The position numbers were made by a program, and so were the translations under genes. From Kondoa malvinella (taxonomy: Eukaryota > Basidiomycota > Agaricostilbomycetes > Agaricostilbales > Kondoaceae), in contig BCIM01000014.1 of the NCBI GenBank assembly GCA_039545315.1, positions 62,001 through 126,000 on the forward strand: a DNA stretch of 64,000 bases, written 5' to 3'. Position 1 is the stretch's first letter. Each line of letters starts with the position of its first letter. The notes under the pieces were generated by a model. That model ran no database searches and was not told the DNA's origin. It saw only the letters and a list, made by a program, of their open reading frames with translations. Below, piece by piece: positions 23,854 to 37,173 of the stretch.

Positions 23854-26217
23854 CTATAACGACATGACCTCTTCAGCATTCTCGCGCAATACGTCCTCGA
23901 GCTTTGCATGTTTGCGGGGCGCCAGCTTCAATCGCAGCAGTGTCCCAACATCGTCTACTGCTCGGATGAAGCGGTCGAGGTCTTCTTTAGTGTGTGCTGC
24001 ACTGACGCAGAAGCGAGCTCGGCCGGAAATGAGTGGAGTAGCTGCAGAGTAGTCAGCACAAGCAAGGCAGTGACTGGTTATATGATTTACCTGGATAAGC
24101 CACGACGACGATTACGATATTATGACGTTCCAGTAATAAGCGGGAAAAGAGTGGTAGTTTACCTTTTGAACATATCAGCATAGCTCAATACACAGGCACA
24201 GATACTGCTCACCAGGATTAAAGATGAGGAGAGGAATGATAGGCGAATCGCGATGACCATAGATGACGAAGCCAAGCTTCCGAAGGGCATTCGACAAGTA
24301 CCGAGCATTAAAGGCGAGCCGTCTCATCCTTGAAAGACCTTCGGACCCGTCAATCATGCGAGATGGCAAAGCGTTGCTGAGTGATGGCATGACGGCGAGC
24401 GCTTCTGGACCCATGATGCTGGCCATGGATGCGATGACTTGTTGTACGACTGAAGGGGCCATGGACTCGGCGTAGACTGCAGCGTGGTTCTTCTTTCGTA
24501 GAGCAGAAATCAAAGCTTTTGAGCCGGCAATGTATCCACCAGCAGCTCCAAAGCTGGATAGAACGATCAGCCAACAATCTAATACTATAGAATACAAACT
24601 CACGATTTCGTGAAAGTACCCATGAGGATATCAACCGATCGAGGGTCAATGTCAAAGTAGTCGCAAACACCTCGTCCCCTTGCGCCCAAAGCACCGATAG
24701 AGTGAGCCTCGTCGACGTAGAGGTAGAACTGCGACGATAAGGCGATTAAGACTGCCTCAAGAGCAGCGATAGAATCTTGAGCTCACCTTGTACTTCTTCT
24801 TCAATGCCATAATGCCAGGCAGATGGACCAAAGTACCTTCCATACTGTACAAGCCCTCGCACACCAGCAAGATTTTGCGCCAAGGTCGATGTGTCCTCGG
24901 CTGCCCTTGACTGATGCACTCCCTCAACAATGCTTCGAGATCTTCCAAATCGTTGTGCTTGTACGATCGAACCATAGCACCGGTAAGACGAGCACCGAAA
25001 CGGATAGAAGAGTGGTTGAGCTCATCTGAGATGATGAGGCATCCTTTATTGACTAGCGCAGGCAGCGTGGTCGAATTGGTCGCGAAACCTTGCGAGACGA
25101 CGAGCGCATCTTCAGTACCGAGAAAGCGGGCCACCAGTCGTTCGGCTTGTCTGTGGATGTCAAGTGTGCCGCTCTCTTGTCTTGCGCCGCATGTACCGAC
25201 GCCGTGAGATTTGAGCACTTCGATGACCGAGTCAGATACACCGCCCCGAGACTGGGCGAAACCGAGATAGTTGTAAGAAGACATGTTGAGTGCTTGTGTG
25301 GTGCGACCGGTGAATTCAAAGGTATGACCAAAGTCGTTCGTGTCTCGGTCGAGGCAGTGGATAGTTCGCCCTGCAACTCCAGTGACTGGTCTGCTGAAGA
25401 GATCTTCTATCCTAGTCTTGAGTCGACGGGTATAGAAAGAGTCAAAGTCTGAATTGAGGGCGGCATAGCCCTATTCACGCAGGTTCAATATTGTGACTAA
25501 GCACAACATGGAAAAACAAACATCTTGCTCCATTAAAGTCTTGTAATATTGCTTGTGTGTCCTCTTGCCCACAAAGTCTCTCACATGCCCAACAACAATC
25601 AGGATCAAGTAAGAGACATAAGTCGCGAGGTAGGTGTATAGACTCGGATCCTCTTCAACGACTTTGAGGTTGTCTTCTTCGGCACCGCGCCAATGCGAGG
25701 TATAGCGGTAATCTTCATTTTCACAGTGACCATACTCTGAATGCCGTAGACAATGTGGATCTGAAGGGAAGGGGACGAAAGAAGGGTCGACATCGAATTT
25801 CCTCCACGGTGTTATTGACAAAGCATCTTTCGGTGGTGGGGCAACGCTTCGCAGAGGGGTGCTGGCAAGTGCAGAAGCAGGTGGAGATGGTTCTGATGTG
25901 GTTGAGCCTTCTGAGCCTTCGCCTACGATATGCCGCGTCGAGAGCGAGTCTGAACTACTGCTCCTCGACATAAAGGGCCTTCGAGTAGATGATGAGCCGG
26001 AATACGAGCTGAGCAGATCATCCTCTTCGCTCGATTTGCTCTTTTCGCTGACATGCTGAGCAGCGACTTTCACAGCACACACAATTCAGAGGGGCTTGAA
26101 ATCCAGTGTGAAGAATGCAGACTCACTGGCTGACAGGTATGAAGCAGCCGTCCTTGGTGGGTCAGGGAAGCGGCTAGGTCGCCCTAAGCTGCTAGACGGC
26201 GTGCGAGATTTGACCAT
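23854..26217 (-). CDS. LCB2: Serine palmitoyltransferase subunit 2
   Basis: Catalytic PLP subunit of the ER enzyme that makes 3-ketosphinganine from serine and palmitoyl-CoA, the first step of sphingolipid synthesis. The N-terminus is Ser-rich, followed by SFVPFPSDP, a membrane segment ([17 protein letters not shown]), and then the catalytic domain: [82 protein letters not shown], and the PLP lysine in [17 protein letters not shown]. The C-terminus includes [19 protein letters not shown]. About six introns are inferred. The start is [12 protein letters not shown] at 26217 and the stop is at 23854-23856. Confidence 0.9.
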
Positions 26218-26448
26218 GTTGTGAAATTAAAGCCAAGGAGTGGAGCGGTTAACGCTTTTGAGAGCTTTCACGAATCGAACGGCTGGACTGATTAGTCTTC
26301 TCGCAGCAGACAGCGCACAGCACCAAAACAGATTTCTAGAAACAAGCGAGGTCGATGGAAGTAGAAGAGTTTATTTTCAACGGAAACCGAAGGCCGAGAG
26401 CCATTGAGTCAGCATATCGGTCCCTTGCTCCTTAGTACATCTAATGAT

Positions 26449-28648
<2,200 letters not shown>

Positions 28649-28881
28649 GATGATCGGTTGTCGGTGGTAAAGAGCGCGCGTCACTGAACTTCAGCGGACA
28701 TGCATTTCCGAGACCCTTCCAGAGAGCTTTGGGACTGCTCAAACGAGTCTATGTACATGTCACAAACACCCTCAACACACGCAGAAGACAACCAGAGCTC
28801 CCAAAAATAGCAAATGACGACCCAACAGTTTGCTTGCTGATGAAACAAGAGTAGTATCAGAGACTGGCGTAGACTGTTAGC

Positions 28882-30693
28882 CTAATTCAAGCGGTGCCGA
28901 GGGCAGAACTTGCCCGTATACTCGCTGTCATTCGCTGAAGGATCATCTTCTTGGACCACAGCTGCCTTATGATAGTTCGCATCATCATCTTCGTCCTGCT
29001 GGGTGTATTGATTGTACTTCTGGGCATTCTCCTGATCTCTTCCATTGCCATAGTTCTCCCGGCCTCGCCAGCCGCCTCGTCCAGTCTCAGTCGCTTGCGG
29101 CACAGCAACAGGTACACTTGCAGTGTTCGGTAGAATGCTCTTGCTAGGCAACACATCTGGCGCTGGTTGAACCTTCTCTGGTGTTGGCTTCAAGGGAACT
29201 GCTATACTTGATGATGCGTCTTCATCTTCGGTTTGGCCAGTCACTGTGGGAGGTTTGGCTGGTTGGGAAGGCGGTCGGCTAGATCCACTGCCGCCAGCGC
29301 AAGAGGCCCAAACATCGCCTTCAGCACTTGTCATAGTTTGTACATTTGGGCAAAATTCGGCGTCGGTTGTGCCTTCAACTCCAGGAAGATAGTCCAGGGG
29401 TGGGCTGCTTTGTCCTGGGCCTGACATGATGAGTTCGTTGACCGAAGGAGTCTTGAAACAGGGTGTCTTGTCGACTTTCAGGCAGTAAGCAGGATCGAAT
29501 GCACCCTCATCTTACAGGCACATGTATGAGCAAAGCGGACTTGCTACAATGAAGCAGACTTACCCATTCCACCGAGAAGGCAGCTGCCCAGAGCTTCTTG
29601 GAGCGAGTCGTCCTTCCATCCCATCATAAAGTCAGCGCTGAACAGAAAGATATGGATGAGCAGGATGAAGAGATTATTTAGAATGGAAACATACTGGGCT
29701 GTATGTCCTACAGTGTCACCAGTGGAGAGCACAAATGGTTGTTGCGGATCTGCAGCTTGGCTCCAGAGGTTCGAGAACTCTTCCGAGGCAAAGACAGTTT
29801 CCAACTTGATAGCGGGATAATGTTCTGGAAAGTCATCTGGACATTGCCCGGCAGCATCAGGATAGGCGACGTGTGAGATCTGCGCGATGAATAAGTCTTG
29901 ATTGACATGTCAAACCCATAGGCTTGGACCTACATGGTCGGAACTGGTTGCTTCTCCGGTTCCACAGCTCGGAAATTGTAACTCGAGTCGAATGCCGCCA
30001 GGACAATCTCCAGCTGGTAGCGTCTTGGAATCCACGGCGGGTTCGTAGTCGCCAGTTGCGCGCAAACACTTGTAATTGACGGCCTGACTAAGGCAGGAGG
30101 GAGCGCAGACATGAGCGGACCATAGTACGACTGGGGGAGCTGCTGACTTACTTTGCTGTCTTTCCTTTCGGGTCACCGGCAAGCATCTAGCAAGGTATCA
30201 GCTGGTAGAAAGATAGAGCATTGTGTAAAAGCATACTTGAAAGCCTTTGGGAAAAGCGACTAGTGCAGCGTTCGCTTGCGGATCGGAAGAGAACTCATAG
30301 TAGACGGCGATCTCATCGTTCCGTAAGAAGCTCTGTTGGTCCGAGACAAGGGATCGGCAATCAGCTCGAGCGCACAAGACCAGAAGATGTACATGATGTA
30401 CGTACGACTGAATTATTAGCCCATCGGAAAGCAATGTTGTTACTCCAGTAGTTGCTGTGGTCATCAACCGCACCGCAAGACGTGCAAGAATCGGCTCCGC
30501 CGCCGGTCAAAGTATCGTAATCAGAAGTCGCCGAAAAGAGAGAAGAGCCTGCGATCGAATGTAGATGAGGAGAGACTTCGCCAGGGTTGACGATAGGATC
30601 TATGCGTTCAATAGAGACAGCAGAGCATGACAAACGAAAGAAGGCCCGTGTTTGAAAAGTGAGAGCGAGAAGGCCGAGCAGAAGCGAAAGCAT
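28882..30693 (-). CDS. Secreted DUF1996-domain protein
   Basis: A fungal DUF1996 protein, a family of secreted proteins of unknown activity, some with cell-wall links. A signal peptide is visible (MLSLLLGLLALTFQTRA). The DUF1996 features follow: SIERIDPIVNPGEVSPHLHSIAG, SCTSCGAVDDHSNYW, QAVNYKCLRATGDY, LPAGDCPGGIRLELQFPSCG, SHVAYPDAAG and FMMGWKDDSLQEALGSC. The C-terminal ~180 residues are low-complexity (Pro, Ser, Thr, then GRGGWRGRENYGNG and an Asp/Asn/Gln-rich stretch). Several introns are required and not all are resolved. The conserved His and Cys suggest metal binding or disulphides, but no reaction is known to me. Confidence 0.72.
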
Positions 30694-31348
30694 GAGGGAG
30701 AAATTGGATGGCAAGGAAGGAGGAGCAAGTGCTAGACAAGCCTGATCTCCATTCGACGAGTACAGAGTTCGGCACAGACGGACGCCTTCTGATGTTTCTG
30801 AGAAAGGGTCGACAGAAGTTCGAAGGTATCGTCTGTCTATCATTGAATCAGCCGTACCATAGTTGGGCGCCAAGTATAGAGGAGTCAGTTCACGAATAGA
30901 ATCCAAAGCAGTTACTAAGAGACAGTAATCCATTCAGATTGGGCAATGTAGCATGGGCTCTTGTATATTCCCAAATACGCAGGCGTGATATCCCGTCTGC
31001 CTCTTCGGTATAGGGCAGGTATAGCAGCTTGATGTAGTACGGACATTGTAAGATAGATGCACTTTGACCGCCCCAGCTGAGACTCAACACTGCTTGCGCG
31101 GACGTATCGACCTTTTGAGCCATCAATGATCGAGAGGGCCTTAGGTACGAGCTTCAATAGATGCTGCAGGCATTGGGATACGAAAGCTATCCACACGGAT
31201 TCGACCGAGATGACTGTTAGATGATGAGACTTAAGATGTACAGCGCTGGAATACAGGCAGTGCACAGAGTTCAGACCCAGCAACATTTTAAAACGCAATT
31301 GAAAGGACGCCAGACAGAAAGTGCAACACCCAACACCACCTTGAAACA
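30694..31348. other. Intergenic region upstream of the DUF1996 gene
   Basis: About 650 nt between the DUF1996 start and the end of the SET gene, both on the minus strand. A 144-codon minus frame (30915-31349) has no family resemblance and I leave it out. The DUF1996 frame is open to 30933, but the upstream residues are not a signal peptide. Confidence 0.3.
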
Positions 31349-33124
31349 CTACCTCTTCCGCTTCTCTAGCTTGACAGCTTTCCCTTTCGGCTTGGGCTTA
31401 TCAAACTTCTTCTTCGCGCCCAGATAGCCAGAGCATTGAGATGCTCCGCAGTGACATCGCTGCTGCTTCGCTTTCGCAGTGTCGCTCTCTGCCACCAAGG
31501 CGCCTTCTCCTTCTTCCGCATCTGCCAGGCTTGCGACTGAGAGACGTCAGCTGCTAGTCAGATAGCGGGGAAAGCAGACTTACACGTCACCCAACCATAA
31601 TTATATGTACACTCTGCGCCAGCCTTGATATCCTTCAAAGCAAACAAGCCAATCTGCCACTCGTCCGCATCCGCCAATCTAAATCTGACCATCTTGCAAT
31701 TCGGCGCACAAGAATGATTGGCGAACCGAGCTGGGTTGCCCTTCATGCCTGCATCAATCACCTCTTCGCCATCGTAATCTAGGAAATAGAAATCATGTCG
31801 GTGTTTGTACTCGTCCAACACCCTTCGATAGCTCTCGTCGCGCGATATGACCTGCTGCTGTCAGACTGGCTTGTGTCACCAGTGGTCTCCGCTTACCTCG
31901 CCGCGATATTCAATGATGAACTCGCCTTCTTCTATGTTCGTCGTGGTCTTGAGACCGAAACCGCGGTTACCAGTCTGACAATCGCTCAGCATGAATTATC
32001 CGACACGATACCAGACTTACCCAGAAAGGCACAGCAGCTGGCCGTCCTTTGCGGTCTCTCAATTCGTCTCTTGAGCTCAACGGTCCATTTGTACAGCTCT
32101 TTCCTGCCGGACATAGCTTTGGCGAGCATAGATATAGCATGAGCCTGGAAAAACATTAGAACCGTCGAGAGAGACAGAATGAGCATTTACCTGTTGATAC
32201 ACTCCTCGCCGCAGCCTGATCCACGCTTGCATTGACATATAGCGGGTATCTCTGCTGGAAACTTGTTTCTCTCGACATATAGATCTGTGATGCTCATTCG
32301 GATAGTTTCGCAGCCAGACAGGAGGAGCACTGACTCTGCTTGATCTGCCAGTACTTGGGTGGCCTCTTGTCTGCTCCAGCACGCTCAAACACTCGCTGTC
32401 TCTTGATGCAGCCCGAGCTGTAGTCTCTTACCATATCGAAAGATAGCTTGAAATCGCGTTCTTGCTCAATCAAATGTTCGCCATAGTTGATAGGTAGAGA
32501 CAGAAGAGACCCAGTCGGTACATAGTCTGTTAGGATGGTGTTAGCGGGCAGAGCTTTCTTCTTTGGTGCCTTTTGCTTTGCGTGAATCGTTGACGGACCC
32601 GATCCATTTCGCGCAAACTTCTGGTTGGCAATAGAGGACGCTCGTCTTGACTCTCTTGGTTTGCTCTCTTCTTCCAGCTCAGGGTTGGGCGGACCTTGCT
32701 CGGCCGGGACAGAAGCAGCGAGAGCCAGCGGAACAGCAGAGAGGGCTTCAACAGAGATCTTCTCGATAGAAATGGTAAAGGAAGCGTCTGCAAGACCATC
32801 CTTGTTATCAACAGAGTACAGACCGGCCTTGAGGTATTGTTTTGATCCAGGCGCGTCTTCTCGCTCAGAATCGCCAGAGTCACTTAATGGTTCTGGCGTG
32901 TACTCTTTGCGCTGTCGTTTGCGTGCAGGCTGATCGGTTTCAGAGTCGGTGAGAGCGGACAGATCAGAAGACGCGTCGGAGTCTGGCAAGCTAGACAAGG
33001 CGGAAGACAGGGAATCTGCGCGAGTCCTTCGTTTTGTGATCTCTGCCTTGCGTAGATCTGGCAGAACATCGTTCAAGGACGAAGAACCTGATGAGCTGAG
33101 GGAAATTGCGCTGTCTGTTTCCAT
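31349..33124 (-). CDS. Histone lysine methyltransferase with AWS-SET-post-SET (ASH1/SET2 type)
   Basis: The order of domains is a Ser/acidic N-terminus, a segment leading to IYVERNKFPAEIP, the AWS cysteine cluster (CQCKRGSGCGEECINRLMLY, CSPKLCPAGKSC), SET (RGFGLKTTTNIEEGEFIIEY, GNPARFANHSCAPNCKM, IGLFALKDIKAGAECTYNY) and a post-SET cluster (CHCGASQC) before a basic tail KRKR. AWS plus SET plus post-SET is the H3K36 methyltransferase layout. The residues before AWS resemble ASH1 more than Set2, and no WW or SRI domain is seen, so an ASH1-like H3K36 enzyme is my preference. Stop at 31349-31351. The Met of METDSAISL is chosen as start, with an in-frame Met 19 codons upstream. Five or so introns. 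Confidence 0.8.
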
Positions 33125-33255
33125 CTGATTGTCGTGGTTGAATGCAAACACGCTGATCGATAAATTCAAAACAACCTTCAATACATTGGACGCGCCTCGA
33201 GGCTGCCTCGTGGGCTGGCCTTTGTGACAACCTTGACGCGACCTTGACTATTGCC

Positions 33256-34865
33256 TCATACTGCCTGCTCAACAGCTTCGACGACTTGGGCGCTCCATCG
33301 CAGACCAATCTCGTAGAACCTGCTCAGCAACATTAGCTTACTTTGTCGTGATGCATGTCATTGAAGCTCACGAGATCATCAAACCTAATGTCCCAAGTAT
33401 CAGCTTTGACCAAGCACCTCAATGACGAGAAGACTTACCACAAGCAGGCGCAACCTTCGCCAATCTAGGCGTTAAACCTCTCGCCATGCCCGCAAGCCCC
33501 TCATTACGCAATATCGCATTTACCAGACGGAAGGTAGACATTTCGGCAGTGGTTGTAGACGCTTGCCTGCGTGTCTTGATCACGTCAAAAGGGTTCGTCA
33601 GAGTCGCCGCGACCTATGATTGATTTCAGCGTTCACATAGGCGATATCAAGCAAAAAGAGAAACATACAGATCCAGACACTGCACCACATAGGAAAGCGG
33701 TCGCAAATGTTTTCCCGCCTTTCTGCTCCTTTGATTCACCAAATCCATTACCCGTCAAAGTTCTCTGCATGACCTCGTAACATGCCCAATACAAGCCCGA
33801 GAACGGTACATCCCTCCATAAAGTCGCCGGTAGACCTCTCCAAAGACTCGTAACGCCTGATGTCCGAATTTCTTGCATGGTCAACCGAAGGACTTCAGAT
33901 GACGAAATAGTGGAGACGGATTGCATTCTTGTTCTCAATAATTCGATGGGTGAAAAGATGGTTACTACTGCGGCCCGAGCTGCTGATCCAGCTAGAAGAG
34001 GTACGACGACTTTGTGCAGTTTTGTCAATTCGCCTGATTTCGGATCGCGAAAGAGCGAGATTGGTACAGGCCGCACGAAAAAGTATTGGCGGAGATAGTC
34101 GTACCCAACCATGTAGGATGCTTGTGACGGTATTGACATGGCCATTGCTGGACCTACGCCGCGCCATAAAGCAGAGGCACCTTCATATCGTATTATTTTT
34201 GTGAAGGCGTCTAAAAAGCCGGTGAAATGTCGAGCAGAAGGTTGAGAGAAGTTGGGAAGTGTAGAAGCGGCTGTTGTAGGGTTTGGGAAAGCGCAGGCTT
34301 CTGATGCTATGACGATTGTTCGAGCCGCTGAACGTTTGCCTAGTGATTTTGCCGAGATTGATGGAAGTGGAGATTGCGCTGCTGTTCTTGTGAGACCAGC
34401 GGCGGGAAGAGTGGACACAGATATTCGAGGATCGAACTTGCAAAGCAGCGAATCCTGGTTCAGATTCGTAGTAAAGAAGGTCGTCTGACAGCAAGTCGCC
34501 AGATTGGTTGCTGCCAAGGAGGAAGAGGGCAGCTTGACTTTTGATGTAGATGCGTCTAGCCGGAATGCAGCTCGCGGCGGTGGCATGTGCGATGAAGGTG
34601 TGAACATTGGCTCTGGATTGCTCTGCGTCTGTAGCCGAGTCTTGATTACATCGAAGGGCGTCACTGCACAGCGTTTAGCGGGTCTCGTCCAATGGCATAG
34701 CAGGATATGTGGCTTACTCGTCAACGAAGTGACTAAAGCTCCAGCGCAGGCTGCCAAAGCTTTCTCCTTTGAATTGGTAAAGCCTTTATGTTGATTTGGC
34801 GCTTGCAAGACATTTGAAGCAGACTCGATCGGATTTCCATGAGACGGTGACGATGATGTTGCCAT
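33256..34865 (-). CDS. MTM1: Mitochondrial carrier, Mtm1/SLC25A39-40 type
   Basis: An inner-membrane carrier; Mtm1 relatives are linked to manganese/SOD2 metallation and glutathione import. Three carrier repeats are visible: TPFDVIKTRLQTQ, SPIELLRTRMQSV, and in the last exons NPFDVIKTRRQAS, each the PxD/E-x-x-[K/R]-x-[K/R] signature. As in Mtm1, the first matrix loop is long (~130 residues, Ser/Thr/Pro-rich), here with a CC pair (ATCCQTTFF). EGASALWRGVGPAMAMSIPSQ and GVTSLWRGLPATLWRDVPFS are further signatures. The first intron joins SLT to MTPFDVIK. The final exons give APACGLMIS, FYEIGLRWSAQ and a stop at 33256. Confidence 0.85.
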
Positions 34866-35249
34866 TATACCGCTATCTCAGTTCGTTCAATGCTCGTACG
34901 CTTGTCGAGTGTAAGACAGGTCTAATATGGCTCTTGCGCCTTTTGTGAGCACTGGTATCGCAATGGTTCGAAACAAGAATGCCACTCGTGAGCGGATTGG
35001 CTGAAGATGACTCGGCCCTTACAGCGTTACAATTGCATACCTTGGGCTTCGGCGGCGTCTCTGAATTCTGCTCTACTGCTTTCATCCACTCATTCTTCTT
35101 TGCTATGAATTGCATTTATTTCTCGGTCGATGTCTTTTAGGTCATACGAAAGCCATGGGCGCTAGCCACGTTATCACTTTGCTCGGTTGCAGGCTCTTCT
35201 ACTATCCATCATCTTTATTCTTGTCTTCATTCCGCTGAGCAGACAACGG
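34866..35249. other. Divergent upstream region; weak small ORF 34873-35115 (-)
   Basis: Between MTM1 and the kinase-like gene. A minus frame starts MQFIAKKNEWMKAVEQNSE at 35115 and could continue through an intron with donor gtatgc, giving a small basic protein. I do not recognise it. It may be a real small gene or the 5' region of MTM1. Confidence 0.3.
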
Positions 35250-37061
35250 ATGGCAAATCCTGCTTTCAATGTGACTCAAATACTCGAACGATCAAACGAG
35301 AGACGTTCAGAATTATGTGAAGTCACATACGCTGACTTTCGCACTGGCTTCCTGGAAAGAAGAGCTCTGCCGAATTCGCTAGACGCCCAACTTATCGCTC
35401 AATCAATTGCTCAACTTTCCAAGAAAGATTGCTACATGCAAAAGCATTACATCCAGAATTCGGGCGGCCTCACATAGTCAGTCGTTTGATACATCTTCCC
35501 GAGGTCGAGCTCATCGACGACCGCCAGCCTTTACAACGAAATATCATCCAAGACTGCTCAGACGTATGTCGCAGACTGCGGTCTCTCTTCGAAGCTGAAC
35601 GGTCTACATGAACAGCGCATCGCTCTCGGTAAAAGAGTGTCTGCAATTAACATACGAGATTGCATTCGCTTTGAACAAGCTACATTCGATTCCGCTCGCT
35701 GTGTCGATCGCTGGAATTATGCATTCACGAGTGAACGCTTCAAACAGTAAGTTTCGCCTAGTGAACCAATCTACAGCCTGACATGACGATTGGCAAACAG
35801 TTGTACTAGCTGCGGGCAGAACTTTCCTGCTCCAAGACTTTTCTTACGCTTCAATCGTCAATCGTCCTCGAAAGCAGAACATGCAGCAAGGCTACGGACA
35901 CACAATGGCTCATACTGCGCCAGAGGCCTGGCTAGGTCCGATGGTTCCACCTTCCGAAGTCTGGTCTCTCGCGATAACGGTACTTAAACTTTTATTACCC
36001 AACAAGTGAGCTCTTCGCGATGCGCTTTCAAGCGCGTAAGCTCACATTACCAGAACTCTACCTTCTATCGACAAGGCATCCCTAGAGAGCTTGCATCGCA
36101 CAGATCCTGCATCACCGCGAGGGGGCCAACTTTTCAACTCGTTTGCAACTCGCCTGCGAGAAGAGCTCGATGAGATAATGCGCTTCCTGCGAAACCTCTT
36201 GCCAGATTGCCTTTTGGACTTTGTCATTACGCTTTCGCTCATGTTGCACCCTGATCCGCGCGAGAGGCTTGACGCAAAAGGTGTAACGGTTCGTTTGGCT
36301 TCGCTCATGCAAAGTCTTTTGTGAGCGATCTCTGACTTATGGCTGCTCGTCGCTGACTGAATTTTGTAGATCAACCAATCAGCTCAGCACGGATGCCATG
36401 TGCCGAAAGATACCCAATGCGACACGTAGGCGCGACACCACCAGCTCTGCTTCTGGACAAGATAACAGAGCTCAGACAAGGCCAAACCAGTTTTCTAGCC
36501 CACGGCAGCCCATTCGAACAACTTCTGCGCCTTCTGTTCCTCTATCGCAACAGTTGCCTCGAATCCCCGGGGCACCGGAACGTTCCAATACATCTACATC
36601 AGCACCGTTGATGCCGCCTTTGGCTGCTCAGAGTGGATTCCTGCCTTCTTTCGAAATGCTGTTGGGCGCTGGGGCGATCAGCTATGGACAAGAGCAGGAC
36701 CCAAACAAGATGGTCAACGCCATCTTTGGCAATAAGCCTGCTGTAAAACCACCATTGCAGCGCAACAAGAGGCACAGCACTGCTACACCAAGATCATCCT
36801 ACGATAATCTCAATGCTTTTTCTGGCGGCTTTGGTCTTCCAACTCCAACTGGTCCGCCTCTTCCAGCTGCCTTGCGAGATATACAGTCGCGAATGGACTA
36901 TGCTGATCCGACTTTCGTCAATGTACGTCTTTACTATCCTGCAATCCCTCGCAGCTGACAATCCCCTAGCTACCGAGGAGAAACAGTGGCTTCTGGCCAA
37001 CGTAAAAGTCGCTATCGAACATGAAACGCAAGACGACAAAGTCTCGAAAGATGATAGCTAA
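35250..37061 (+). CDS. Kinase-like protein with degenerate catalytic motifs (putative pseudokinase)
   Basis: Pieces of a protein kinase fold can be read across several exons: QERLLHAKALHPEFGRPHIV (helix C region), VKECLQLTYEIAFALNKLH, MHSRVNASN at the HRDxKxxN site, TFLLQDFSYASI at the DFG site, APEAWLGPMVPPSEVWSLAI (APE and helix F) and LDFVITLSLMLHPDPRERLD. The catalytic Asp and Lys of HRDxK are replaced by Arg and Asn, and DFG is DFS, so phosphotransfer is unlikely. A disordered Ser/Pro/Asn region and a helix follow. Exon borders, the start (35250 is a guess) and the final exon are not settled. The gene has several introns. What it regulates is unknown. Confidence 0.45.
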
Positions 37062-37173
37062 AAATGATACATTGTTGTCAAAAGTTGCATGCCAAAAAGC
37101 GACAGATGCCGCATAACAAATACGAAGTTATTGTACACATTAATAGTGTTGTTGTACTATGCCCTTCCATGTA

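Noticed and set aside
30915..31349. 144-codon minus ORF upstream of the DUF1996 gene
   Set aside because: No family resemblance and a composition typical of antisense or non-coding frames.
34955..34990. tRNA-like B box (ggttcgaaa)
   Set aside because: No T-arm or acceptor stem can be paired around it on either strand. A similar hit near 26270 fails in the same way.
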